Shown here in pieces: positions 8,396 to 17,095 of a DNA stretch of 59,188 bases (position 1 is its first letter; each line of letters starts with the position of its first letter). A model generated the notes under the pieces. The model saw only the letters and a program-made list of their open reading frames with translations, was not told the DNA's origin and did no database searches. The stretch covers positions 1 through 59,188 of the forward strand of contig NCGY01000012.1 of NCBI GenBank assembly GCA_002281775.1, written 5' to 3'. The translations under genes and the position numbers were made by a program. Origin of the DNA: Hydrogenophilales bacterium 16-64-46. Lineage in GTDB: Bacteria; Pseudomonadota; Gammaproteobacteria; Burkholderiales; Thiobacillaceae.

Positions 8396-9636
8396 ACGCC
8401 TCCCTCAGCCTGCCCCGCACCCTGGCCTACGGCGCGCTGGGCCTGCCGCTCGCCTTTGCCGCGCTGCCACTTTACGTGCATCTGGCACCGTTCTATGCCG
8501 CCACGGTTCCGCTCGCCCTGCTTGGCGGCATCTTGCTCGCCCTGCGTTTTCTCGACGCGCTCGTCGATCCGCTGATCGGCGCGCTGCTCGACCGTTTTCC
8601 CCACCCCCGCACCCTGGTAGCGCTCTCCCTTCCGTTAGTCGGGGCGGGCTGGGTGGGGCTTTTTACACCGCAAAACGCGTGGCCTGCCGCACTCTGGCTC
8701 ACGGTCATGCTGGCCCTGACGACGCTCGGCTACAGCCTCGCTACCGTCGTCCACACCGCCTGGGGCGCACGCCTGAGCGCCGCCCCCCCGGATCGTGCCC
8801 GGCTGTTTGCCGCGCGCGAAGGCCTGGGCCTGGTCGGCGTGGTGCTCGCCGCCGCCCTGCCGGCAGTGCTGGCGGCGAACCTCGGCGACGGGCTGGCGCG
8901 CATGGGCCTGATTTTCCTTGCCCTGCTGTTCGCCTTTGGCGCGCTGACCTTACTCGCCACGCCAGCCATGCCCGGCGGCACGCGAACCGTGCGCGTGCGC
9001 CAGTTTCTGCAACCCTTTGCCAATCCAGCCTTCGCCCGTTTCGTGCCCGGCTATCTGCTGAACGCCGTGGCGAGCGCCCTGCCCGCCACCCTGGTCATCT
9101 TCTTCATCGACGACGTGTTGCAACTCGCCCCCTACAACGGCCTCTTCCTCGCGCTGTACTTCCTTGCCGGTGCGGCCGGCCTGCCGCTGTGGCTCGCGCT
9201 GGCACGCCGCATCGGCGCGCTTGAGGCGTGGATGGTGTCGATGGGGTTGGCCGTCATCACCTTTGCCGGGGCGTTCTGGCTGGGTAGTGGCGACCTGGCC
9301 GCCTACGCGCTCGTATGCCTCGCCTCGGGACTCGCGCTCGGCGCCGACCTGGCCCTGCCGCCGACGCTCGTGGCTGGCATGGTCGACGCCGACGCCGTGC
9401 CGCAACCCGGCGCTTATTACGGCCTGATGAGCTTCTTTTCCAAACTCGCCCTCGCGCTGGCCGCCGGCCTCGCCCTGCCGCTGCTCGATCTGGCTGGCTA
9501 CGCCCCCGGGGGCGGCAACCTCCTGGCGCTGGCTGTCACCTATGCCCTGCTGCCCTGCGTGTTGAAGCTTGGTGCGCTGGCCTGGTTCTGGCAACTGCGC
9601 GCCCCGCCTGCCCTGAAAGGAAACCTGCCATGCTGA
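8392..9636 (+). CDS. MFS transporter (GPH/melibiose-like)
   Basis: Inner-membrane protein of 414 residues with about twelve hydrophobic segments. The LRFLDALVDPLIGALLDRFPHPR segment after the second helix is typical of the glycoside-pentoside-hexuronide branch of the major facilitator superfamily. Substrate unknown; in this cluster type it is thought to move a lipid-related molecule, which is inference. It overlaps the preceding gene by four bases and the following lipoprotein gene by seven. Confidence 0.78.
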   Translation: MNASLSLPRTLAYGALGLPLAFAALPLYVHLAPFYAATVPLALLGGILLALRFLDALVDPLIGALLDRFPHPRTLVALSLPLVGAGWVGLFTPQNAWPAALWLTVMLALTTLGYSLATVVHTAWGARLSAAPPDRARLFAAREGLGLVGVVLAAALPAVLAANLGDGLARMGLIFLALLFAFGALTLLATPAMPGGTRTVRVRQFLQPFANPAFARFVPGYLLNAVASALPATLVIFFIDDVLQLAPYNGLFLALYFLAGAAGLPLWLALARRIGALEAWMVSMGLAVITFAGAFWLGSGDLAAYALVCLASGLALGADLALPPTLVAGMVDADAVPQPGAYYGLMSFFSKLALALAAGLALPLLDLAGYAPGGGNLLALAVTYALLPCVLKLGALAWFWQLRAPPALKGNLPC

Positions 9637-10160
9637 AACGTTCGCTTGCCGTACTCTGTACCGTGCTGGGCCTGACAGGCTGTGCGGGCGTCTCGCCCGA
9701 GGCCTACCGTGCGCAGACGCCGGTGCTGGACCTGACGCAGTATTTCAGCGGCCCGCTCACCGCCTGGGGCTATTTTGCCGACCGCTCGGGCGAGGTGAAG
9801 CGGCGCTTCACGGTGACCATGACGGGCGTCTGGCGTGGTAACGAAGGCACGCTGACCGAGGATTTCGTCTGGTCGGACGGCGAAAAGTCACAGCGCATCT
9901 GGAAGCTCACCAAGCTCGATGCCCACCGCTATGTCGGCCGCGCTGATGACGTCAAGGGCGAGGCTATCGGCGTGGCTTACGGCAACGCCCTGCAATGGAA
10001 ATACACGCTGCTGCTAGCGGTGGATGGCAAGACCTACGAGGTGCAGTTCGACGACTGGATGTATCAGATGGACGAAAACGTCATGCTGAACAAGTCCGAG
10101 ATGCGCAAATTTGGCGTCAAGCTCGGGGAAATTGTGCTGTCGTTCAGGAAAGGTCCATGA
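9630..10160 (+). CDS. DUF3833 lipoprotein
   Basis: The start at 9630 gives a lipoprotein signal: MLKRSLAVLCTVLGLTGCAG with lipobox LTGC. The mature part matches the DUF3833 pattern (LTQYFSGPLTAWGYFADRSGEVKRRF, then WRGNEGTLTEDFVWSDG, then DDWMYQMDENVMLNKSEMRKFGV), a family found in this lipid cluster. 176 residues; probably anchored to the outer membrane. Function unknown; carrier of a hydrophobic product is a guess. Linked by overlaps at both ends (seven bases upstream, ATGA downstream). Confidence 0.75.
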   Translation: MLKRSLAVLCTVLGLTGCAGVSPEAYRAQTPVLDLTQYFSGPLTAWGYFADRSGEVKRRFTVTMTGVWRGNEGTLTEDFVWSDGEKSQRIWKLTKLDAHRYVGRADDVKGEAIGVAYGNALQWKYTLLLAVDGKTYEVQFDDWMYQMDENVMLNKSEMRKFGVKLGEIVLSFRKGP

Positions 10161-10918
10161 GCCTCAACTCCAGGCTCGCCGACTGGCGCGGCCAGCGGGT
10201 CTGGCTCATCGGCGCGAGTTCCGGCATCGGCGAGGCGCTCGCGCATCGCCTCATCTATCTGGGTGCGCGCGTTGCCGTCACCAGCCGCCAGACGGCTGCG
10301 CTCGAAAACCTGAACGCGGCGTATGTCGCGCCGGCCGACGTGACCGACCCGGCCGCGCTGACCGCGGCGCACGACGCCGTGCGCGCCGCGCTGGGCGGTA
10401 TCGACGTGGTGTTCATCAACGCCGGCACGCACCGGCCGGTGCGTGCCTGGGAACTCGATGCAGAAGCCGCCGCGAAACTGGTGCAGGTCAATCTGATCGG
10501 TGCGATGAACGCAGTCGCCCTCGTTGCCCCCGGGTTTGCCGAGCGCGGCAGCGGGCGGATCGCCCTCACCGCGAGCGTGGCCGGCTACGGTGGCCTGCCG
10601 ACTGGCCTGGTTTACGGGGCCACCAAGGCAGCATTGATCAACTTTACCGAAACGCTGTATCTGGATCTCGCGCCGAAAGGGGTTGCCGTGCATCTCATCA
10701 GCCCCGGTTTCGTCAAAACCCCGCTCACTGACAAAAACGACTTCAAGATGCCCGCGCTGATATCGTCTGAAGAAGCTGCGCGGGACATACTCGATGGCAT
10801 CGCAGCGGGCGAGTTCGAAACCCATTTTCCCAAGCGATTCACCCGGGTGCTGAAGCTTTTGAACCTGTTGCCTTACCGGCTGTATTTTCCGCTCGTTCAC
10901 CGGCTGACCGGCCTATGA
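10157..10918 (+). CDS. short-chain dehydrogenase/reductase
   Basis: NAD(P)-dependent oxidoreductase of 253 residues. It has the cofactor motif GASSGIGEAL, NAGTH for the NNAG position, catalytic Ser in TASVAGYGG and YGATKAALINF for YxxxK, then SPGFVKTP. The start at 10157 (ATGA overlap with the lipoprotein gene) fits the family N-terminus. Reduction or oxidation of a ketone or alcohol on a lipid intermediate is likely, but the substrate cannot be read from sequence. Confidence 0.82.
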   Translation: MSLNSRLADWRGQRVWLIGASSGIGEALAHRLIYLGARVAVTSRQTAALENLNAAYVAPADVTDPAALTAAHDAVRAALGGIDVVFINAGTHRPVRAWELDAEAAAKLVQVNLIGAMNAVALVAPGFAERGSGRIALTASVAGYGGLPTGLVYGATKAALINFTETLYLDLAPKGVAVHLISPGFVKTPLTDKNDFKMPALISSEEAARDILDGIAAGEFETHFPKRFTRVLKLLNLLPYRLYFPLVHRLTGL

Positions 10919-11346
10919 CGCCACTCGACGCCCTGTGCGACTATTTCGACCGCCTGACGCCGGCCACGCTGGACGAATTGGGCGATTTCTACGCGCCCGA
11001 CGCCCGCTTTAAGGACCCGTTTCATGAAGTCAGCGGGGTGACCGCCATCCGCCGCATCCTCGAACACAGTTTCGCCAAGCTACCCGACGCGCGCTTTCAC
11101 GTGACCGGCCGCTTCCCCGGCGTGAATGGCGACGCCATGATCCTCTGGCGCATGGATTTCACTATGCCCGTGACGCGTGTGCAGACAGCCATCGTCGGTG
11201 CCACCCATCTCGAATTCGATGCCACGGGCCGCGTCACGCTGCACCGTGACTACTGGGATGCCGCCGAGGAGTTGTACGGCCGCCTGCCCGTGCTGAAGTG
11301 GCTCATGCGCGGGCTGGCGCGGCAGGCCGCCGCACCCGGCGTGTGA
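10915..11346 (+). CDS. NTF2/SnoaL-like domain protein
   Basis: 143 residues with a single NTF2-like cone fold, as in ketosteroid isomerases and SnoaL-type proteins: LCDYFDRLTPATLDELGDFYAPDARFKDPFHEVSG, then GRFPGVNGDAMILWRMDF, then a C-terminal HRDYWDAAEELYGRLPVLKWLMR. No signal peptide. It is the last gene of the CarH-flanked run and overlaps the SDR by four bases. It may bind or isomerise the pathway intermediate; this is not shown. Confidence 0.72.
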   Translation: MTPLDALCDYFDRLTPATLDELGDFYAPDARFKDPFHEVSGVTAIRRILEHSFAKLPDARFHVTGRFPGVNGDAMILWRMDFTMPVTRVQTAIVGATHLEFDATGRVTLHRDYWDAAEELYGRLPVLKWLMRGLARQAAAPGV

Positions 11347-11360
11347 CCTGAGCCGCCCCC

Positions 11361-12212
11361 TCAGCGCAACAGCAGCAGAGGGATCTTCGCCTGGCGGATC
11401 AGTCTGGCCGTGGTGCTGCCGACCAGGAATTCACGTATCCGCGAATGGCCATACGCGCCCATCACGATCAGATCGATGGCGTGCGCGGTGCGGTAGGCGC
11501 ACAGCGCCTCTTCCACCGTTCCGGCCAGCACTTGCGTCGTGACCGCAAAGCCCCTGCCCTCCAGCGTGCTGCGCGCCCAGGCAAGCGGGGCGTGGGTGTC
11601 GGACTTGTCCGGCCCCACTGTCACGACATGAACCGGCAAGCCGCGAAACAGCGGGCTAGCGGCGACCATCTCGACCGCCTTGCGCGTGGTGGCGCTGCCG
11701 TCGAAGGCGACGAGGATGCGTTGCGGTTCGCGGTAATCCCCCGGCACCACGAGGATGGGACGATGCAGGGTGCGCACCGTGTTCTCCAGATGGCTGCCGA
11801 TGTGTTCCCCCAGGCGCTCGCCGTCCTCGCCTTCCCGCCCCATCACCAGCAGGCGGATTTCGCCTTCGAGTTCACGCAGAGTGTCGACCAGATCGCCGTG
11901 GCGCTGGCGGGCAGCGGGTTCGATCACGCCGGCGGCGCGCGCCCGCGCCTGCGCCGCGTCGAGCAGATGCCGCCCCTGCTCTAGTGCAAGCCTGCCGCGC
12001 TTTTCGTCGAGTTCGGCCAGTTCCTGCAACAGATGTTCCTGGCTGCCCAGGCCGATATTGCCGCTGAGGTCGGCTGCAAGCGGCTGTCCGGGACGCGGCA
12101 AAACGTGCAGGAATTCCAGCGGCGCGTCCATGCGCCGGCTGGCCCAGGCGGCAAAGTCGCACGCCGCCGGGGCAATGCGCGAGGCGTCGATACAGGCGAT
12201 GACCTTGGTCAT
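11361..12212 (-). CDS. tandem-domain universal stress protein
   Basis: 283 residues made of two UspA folds. The first (1-145) begins MTKVIACIDAS; the second (from about 155) begins RILVAFDGSATT and ends with MGAYGHSRIREFLVGST, a good G-2x-G-9x-G-S/T nucleotide-binding motif, suggesting that domain binds ATP. The first domain has a weaker version (MGREGEDGERLGEHIGS). It lies ten bases after the SulP transporter on the same strand, so both are probably one transcript. A stress role tied to bicarbonate or sulfate transport is inferred. Confidence 0.83.
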   Translation of the reverse strand: MTKVIACIDASRIAPAACDFAAWASRRMDAPLEFLHVLPRPGQPLAADLSGNIGLGSQEHLLQELAELDEKRGRLALEQGRHLLDAAQARARAAGVIEPAARQRHGDLVDTLRELEGEIRLLVMGREGEDGERLGEHIGSHLENTVRTLHRPILVVPGDYREPQRILVAFDGSATTRKAVEMVAASPLFRGLPVHVVTVGPDKSDTHAPLAWARSTLEGRGFAVTTQVLAGTVEEALCAYRTAHAIDLIVMGAYGHSRIREFLVGSTTARLIRQAKIPLLLLR

Positions 12213-12222
12213 GTGCAGCTCC

Positions 12223-13701
12223 TCAGTGACTGATCAGCTTGTCGGCCGCATCGGGCTGGTCGTGCACCCCAAAGCGGTCGACGATGGTGGCGCTGGCCTC
12301 GTTCAGGCCGACGACCTTCACCGTCGTGCCTTCACGGCGGAATTTCAGCACGGCCTTGTCGAGCGCGGCCACCGAGGTCAGGTCCCAGAAATGCGCCTGG
12401 CAGAGGTCGATGACCACGGTATCGACGGCCTCCTTGAAGTCGAAGGCATCGACGAACTTGTCGGCCGAGGCGAAAAAGACCTGTCCGACCACGGTATAGG
12501 TACGGGTTCTGCCGTCTTCGCTCAGGCTGGAACGGACCGATTTGTAATGCGCCACCTTGTTGGCGAAGAACATCGCGGCCAGCAGCACGCCAACGAACAC
12601 GCCGATGGCGAGGTTGTGCGTGGCCACCACGACGATCACCGTGGCGAGCATGACGATGTTGCTGCTCAGCGGATGCTGCTTCAGGTTGACGATCGAACTC
12701 CAGCTGAACGTGCCTATGGACACCATGATCATCACCGCGACCAGCGCTGCCATGGGAATCTGCGCCACCCAGTCGCCCAGGAACACGATCAGCACCAGCA
12801 GGAACACGCCGGCCGCGAGTGTCGACAGACGGGTGCGGCCGCCGGATTTCACGTTGATAACCGATTGCCCGATCATCGCGCAGCCGGCCATGCCGCCGAT
12901 CAGGCCGGAAGCGACGTTGGCCGCACCCTGACCCTTGCACTCGCGGTTCTTGTCGCTGGAAGTGTCGGTGAGGTCGTCGATGATGGTCGCGGTCATCATC
13001 GATTCGAGCAGGCCGACGACGGCGAGCGAGATTGAATACGGAAAGATGATCGCCAGCGTCTCGACGTTCAGCGGCACCTCTGGCCATAAAAAGATCGGCA
13101 GCGTGTCCGGCAGCTCGCCCATGTCACCCACCGTGCGGATGTCCATGTTCAGGAACATCGCCAGCCCGGTCAACACGACGATGGTTACCAGTGGCGACGG
13201 GATCGACCGGGTGACGTAAGGAAACAGATAAATGATCGCCAGCCCGCCGGCGGTCATCGCGTAGACGTGCCAGGTGACGTGGGTCAGTTCGGGCAGCTGC
13301 GCCAGGAAGATGAGGATCGCCAGCGCGTTGACGAAGCCGGTCACGACCGAGCGTGAGACGAAACGCATCAGCGAACCCAGCCGCAGATAGCCCATCACAA
13401 TCTGCAATACCCCGGTGAGCAGCGTGGCCGCCAGCAGGTATTGCAGGCCGTGTTCCTTCACCAGGGTGACCATCAACACCGCCATCGCGGCGGTGGCGGC
13501 GGAAATCATCGCGGGCCGGCCGCCGACAAAGGCGGTGACCACGGCAATGCAGAACGAGGCGTAGAGGCCGACCTTGGGGTCCACCCCGGCGATGACGGAG
13601 AAGGCGATGGCTTCGGGGATCAGCGCCAGGGCGACCACCAGACCCGCGAGCAGATCGCCGCGGGTATTGGAAAACCAGGTTTGGCGAAGGGAATGAATCA
13701 T
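12223..13701 (-). CDS. SulP-family anion transporter with C-terminal STAS domain
   Basis: Membrane transporter for sulfate, bicarbonate or a similar anion. The start [10 protein letters not shown] at 13701 is preferred over an upstream extension because [21 protein letters not shown], the family signature, then sits about 15 residues in. Roughly 11-12 membrane segments fill residues 20-400, followed by a STAS domain ([22 protein letters not shown]). 492 residues. In a sulfur oxidiser either sulfate export or bicarbonate uptake would make sense; sequence does not decide. The universal stress gene follows after ten bases. Confidence 0.85.
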   Translation of the reverse strand: MIHSLRQTWFSNTRGDLLAGLVVALALIPEAIAFSVIAGVDPKVGLYASFCIAVVTAFVGGRPAMISAATAAMAVLMVTLVKEHGLQYLLAATLLTGVLQIVMGYLRLGSLMRFVSRSVVTGFVNALAILIFLAQLPELTHVTWHVYAMTAGGLAIIYLFPYVTRSIPSPLVTIVVLTGLAMFLNMDIRTVGDMGELPDTLPIFLWPEVPLNVETLAIIFPYSISLAVVGLLESMMTATIIDDLTDTSSDKNRECKGQGAANVASGLIGGMAGCAMIGQSVINVKSGGRTRLSTLAAGVFLLVLIVFLGDWVAQIPMAALVAVMIMVSIGTFSWSSIVNLKQHPLSSNIVMLATVIVVVATHNLAIGVFVGVLLAAMFFANKVAHYKSVRSSLSEDGRTRTYTVVGQVFFASADKFVDAFDFKEAVDTVVIDLCQAHFWDLTSVAALDKAVLKFRREGTTVKVVGLNEASATIVDRFGVHDQPDAADKLISH

Positions 13702-13893
13702 TGAAGGTCCAGATGCGAGACGACCACGCCGGGCCTTCTGTGGCACGACGGGCGGATGAACAGCCCCTGAGCGGGGGCAAGACTGCGCGGCGGGCAGCGG
13801 CGAGCCGCGCGAGGCATGAACGAGGGGAAAGCAGACCGCCGTTATTATCCCCGCGCGGCCTGCGCGCTGTCCACCGCTGGCCGGTGGCGGGGC

Positions 13894-15099
13894 TTACTCG
13901 TGCCGCAGGGCGTCGATGGGATTGAGGCCGGCTGCCCGGCGCGCCGGGAAATAGCCGAAGACGACGCCGATGGCGGCCGAAAACAGGAAGGACAGCAGGT
14001 TGATGCCGGGGTCGAACAGATAGGGCAGGCTCATCAGGCTCGACAGGCCGATGGATGCCGCCGTCGCGAGCGCGATGCCGACGAGGCCGCCGAGGCTGGA
14101 GAGCACCACGGCTTCGATCAGGAACTGGAGCAGCACCTCGCGCTCTAGCGCGCCGATGGCGAGGCGGATGCCGATTTCCCGGGTGCGCTCGGTCACCGAC
14201 ACCAGCATGATGTTCATGATGCCGATGCCGCCGACCAGCAGGCTCACGGCGGCTACGGCGCCGAGCAGCATGGTGAGAATGCGGGTGGTGGCGGTGAGGG
14301 TCTCGGCGATCTGGCGCGTGTCCATCACCCGGAAATCGTCGTCTTCGTTTTCGTCGAGTTTGCGGCGTTCGCGCAGCAGTTCGGCGAGTTGCACCTTGAC
14401 CGCGTCGATCGAAGCGCTGTCCTTCACCGAAATGCTCAGGCGGCTGACGTCCTGGCTGCCGGACATCCGGCGCTGCACCGTGCGCAGCGGCATCACGACG
14501 ATGTCGTCCTGGTCGGCCCCCATCGACGACTGGCCCTTGGCCTTCAACAGGCCGATGACCTCGCAGGCGAACTGGCGGATGCGAATTTCGCTGCCCACCG
14601 GATTGTGCAGGCGGCCAAAAAGTTTCTCCCGCACGGTCTCGCCGATCACGCATACCGCCTTGCCGGCGCGCTCTTCGGCCTCGGTGAAGCCCCGACCGGC
14701 CGCGATTTCCCAGTTGCCGACCTCGAAATAGTCGTCGCTGCTGCCGGTCACCACCGTCGACCAGTTGTTCGCCTGGTAGACCGCGGTGGCCCCCTGGGTG
14801 ACGATGGGCGCCACCAGGCGGGCACCGGCGATCTGGCTGCGCACCGCTTCGGCGTCGGCGTTCTTGAACGGCGCGCCGGGCACCGCGCCGGGGCCGAAAC
14901 GCTGCCCCGGCATCACGATCACCAGATTGCTGCCCATGCTCGCGATCTGTTCGGTGACCGAACGCGTCGCGCCCTTGCCCAGCGTCACCATGGTGATGAC
15001 GGCGGCAACGCCAATGACGATACCGAGCACGGTGAGGAAAGATCGCATCAGGTTGCGCCGGATCGAACGCAGCGCGAGCAGCAGGGTATTCCACAGCAT
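13894..15099 (-). CDS. MacB-type ABC transporter permease
   Basis: 401-residue inner-membrane subunit with one N-terminal helix (RSFLTVLGIVIGVAAVITMV), a large periplasmic MacB core domain (about 60-270), and three C-terminal helices of the FtsX fold, ending in the family tail FPARRAAGLNPIDALRHE. In E. coli MacB permease and ATPase are fused; here they are separate genes sharing one base (15099). With the adaptor and outer-membrane genes upstream it should form a tripartite efflux pump. Substrate unknown. From 13702 to 13893 nothing convincing is seen. Confidence 0.87.
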   Translation of the reverse strand: MLWNTLLLALRSIRRNLMRSFLTVLGIVIGVAAVITMVTLGKGATRSVTEQIASMGSNLVIVMPGQRFGPGAVPGAPFKNADAEAVRSQIAGARLVAPIVTQGATAVYQANNWSTVVTGSSDDYFEVGNWEIAAGRGFTEAEERAGKAVCVIGETVREKLFGRLHNPVGSEIRIRQFACEVIGLLKAKGQSSMGADQDDIVVMPLRTVQRRMSGSQDVSRLSISVKDSASIDAVKVQLAELLRERRKLDENEDDDFRVMDTRQIAETLTATTRILTMLLGAVAAVSLLVGGIGIMNIMLVSVTERTREIGIRLAIGALEREVLLQFLIEAVVLSSLGGLVGIALATAASIGLSSLMSLPYLFDPGINLLSFLFSAAIGVVFGYFPARRAAGLNPIDALRHE

Positions 15100-15806
15100 C
15101 AGCCGGCCTCCCCGTTGCTGGCGTCGCTCTCGACGCGGCCATCGACGAAGCGGACGACGCGCCGGGCGAAGGCGGCCATGTCGGGCTCGTGCGTCACCAT
15201 CAGCACGGTGATGCCCTGATCGCGGTTGAGCGAGACGATCAGATCCATGATTTCCTCGCTGGTGCGCGTGTCGAGGTTGCCGGTGGGTTCGTCAGCCAGG
15301 AGCACATGCGGTCGCGTGACGATGGCGCGCGCGATGGCGACGCGCTGCTGCTGCCCACCGGAAAGCTCGGCCGGCGTGTGGTGCTCCCAGCCGGCCAGGC
15401 CAACCTGGGCCAGCGCGGCGCGCGCGGCGGCGTGACGGGCGGCGCGCGGCTCGCCGCGATAGATCAGCGGCAACTCGACGTTCTCCAGCGCGGTGGTGCG
15501 CGCCAGCAGGTTGAAGCCCTGAAACACGAACCCAAGGTAGTGGCGACGCAGCAGTGCGCGGTCGTTGCGCGACAGGGTCTCGACCCGCACCCCCTCGAAC
15601 AGGTAGCTGCCCCCGCTCGGGGTGTCGAGGCAGCCGAGGATGTTCATCGCGGTGGACTTGCCCGAGCCGCTGGGCCCCATCACCGCGACGAAATCGCCCG
15701 CCTGCACCGTCAGGTCGATGCCCTTCAGCGCCTGAAACGCCGCCTGGCCGCGTCCGTATGTCTTGGTGATGCCACTGAACTGGATCAGCGCGGCGGCCTG
15801 GCTCAT
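15099..15806 (-). CDS. MacB/LolD-type ABC transporter ATP-binding protein
   Basis: 235-residue ATPase that powers the adjacent permease. Walker [10 protein letters not shown], the LSGGQQQR signature, Walker [13 protein letters not shown], and the switch His in VTHEPD are all present. The start at 15806 ([10 protein letters not shown]) is set by a four-base overlap with the adaptor gene and by the usual distance to Walker A; the frame stays open further upstream only by chance. Confidence 0.9.
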   Translation of the reverse strand: MSQAAALIQFSGITKTYGRGQAAFQALKGIDLTVQAGDFVAVMGPSGSGKSTAMNILGCLDTPSGGSYLFEGVRVETLSRNDRALLRRHYLGFVFQGFNLLARTTALENVELPLIYRGEPRAARHAAARAALAQVGLAGWEHHTPAELSGGQQQRVAIARAIVTRPHVLLADEPTGNLDTRTSEEIMDLIVSLNRDQGITVLMVTHEPDMAAFARRVVRFVDGRVESDASNGEAG

Positions 15807-17095
15807 GGTGTGGCGTCCGTCGCTTCGACGATGACCGCCACCCCGGGCTTGAGTCCGCCGAGAATTTCGGTCTGCCGGCCATTGCTGGCACCGGTCGTGA
15901 CCACCCGTTCGACCGGCTGGCCGTTTTCCAGGACCCAGACGCGCTGCGCGCCCTTGCCTGCTGCCGGCGCCGGTTTTGCCGGCGAGGACGGCGGGCGCGG
16001 CATCATCATGCCGACCAGGCTGGGGGCCGATGACTTCGTCGCCGCGGCCGGGGCCGCGGGCGAAAACCGCAGGGCGGCATTGGGCACCAGCAGGGCATCG
16101 GGGCGCACCAGGGCGGTGATCTCGGCGGTGCCGGTCATGCCCGGGCGCAGGCTCAGGTCGTCGTTGCGCACGTCGAGTACGGTGCGATAGGACACCACGC
16201 CCTCGTTTTCCTGCGCCCCGAAACCGACGCGGGTGACAGTGGCCTGGTAGGTCCGGCCAGGCCACGCATCGACGCTGAACGTGGCCGGCTGTCCGGCCTT
16301 CACCTGACCCACGTCGGCCTCGTCGACATCGACCTGCAATTCCATCTGGGTCAGGTCTTCGGCCAGCTTGAACAGCACCGGGGCCTGAAAGGAGGCGGCG
16401 ACGGTCTGGCCGGGTTCCACCTGGCGCGCCAGCACCACGCCGTCGATGGGTGAGCGGATGCTGGCCTTGCCCAGATTGGTCTGATCCGATTGCAGGGCCG
16501 CGCGCGACTGACTGACGCTGGCTTCGGCGCTCGCGACGTTGGCCTCGGCACGCTTCAGGTTGGCCTCGGCAGCGTCCATCTCGGTACGCGACGGAACCTT
16601 ACCGCCGGACAGCCGCGACACTTCGCGGAAGCGTCCCAGCGTGGCGCGCGCCTCCACTGTCGTCGCCTGCGCCTGCAACACCTGCGCCTGCGCGGCGACG
16701 AGGGTGGCTTGCGATTTCGCCACCGCGTCACTCAGCTTCGACAAATCCAGCTGCGCCAACACCTGGCCTTTTTTCACCGTGTCGTTGTCGTCGACCTGGA
16801 CACGTTCGACGATGCCGGACAGTTCACTGCCGACGTCCACGGTGTTGGTCGGTTGCAGATTGCCGGTGGCGGAGACCTTGACGGTGAGCGTGCCGACGCT
16901 GGCGGGCTCGGTGCGGTAGGCGGGTCCGGGTGCCGGGCCGGACGCGCCGAACATCCAGACCCCCAGCGCCAGCGCCACACCAGACGCCAGCAGCAGCACG
17001 GGCCAGCGGCGCGCCAGCCGGCCGCGCGCCTGATCCCCGATCAGGGTATCGAGCGGGCGTGCCCCGGGGGGAGACGGAGGAAGGGGAGCAGTCAT
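15803..17095 (-). CDS. MacA-like periplasmic adaptor (HlyD/RND-type membrane fusion protein)
   Basis: 430 residues with a proline-rich cytoplasmic start, one membrane helix (WPVLLLASGVALALGVWMF), a barrel-sandwich hybrid domain (NTVDVGSELSGIVERVQVDDNDTVKKGQVLA), a long alpha-hairpin coiled coil (about 110-210, Ala/Gln/Arg rich), and the second lipoyl half RSPIDGVVLARQVEPGQTV. An alanine/proline-rich insert near residues 330-365 is unusual. It bridges the inner-membrane pump and the outer-membrane channel encoded beside it; overlaps of four bases on both sides indicate one operon. Confidence 0.87.
   Translation of the reverse strand: MTAPLPPSPPGARPLDTLIGDQARGRLARRWPVLLLASGVALALGVWMFGASGPAPGPAYRTEPASVGTLTVKVSATGNLQPTNTVDVGSELSGIVERVQVDDNDTVKKGQVLAQLDLSKLSDAVAKSQATLVAAQAQVLQAQATTVEARATLGRFREVSRLSGGKVPSRTEMDAAEANLKRAEANVASAEASVSQSRAALQSDQTNLGKASIRSPIDGVVLARQVEPGQTVAASFQAPVLFKLAEDLTQMELQVDVDEADVGQVKAGQPATFSVDAWPGRTYQATVTRVGFGAQENEGVVSYRTVLDVRNDDLSLRPGMTGTAEITALVRPDALLVPNAALRFSPAAPAAATKSSAPSLVGMMMPRPPSSPAKPAPAAGKGAQRVWVLENGQPVERVVTTGASNGRQTEILGGLKPGVAVIVEATDATP

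Noticed and set aside
13124..15142. 672-residue open frame on the minus strand spanning the SulP 5' part and the permease
   Set aside because: It is Arg/Pro/Gly-rich, crosses two real genes in another frame, and shows no conserved motif.
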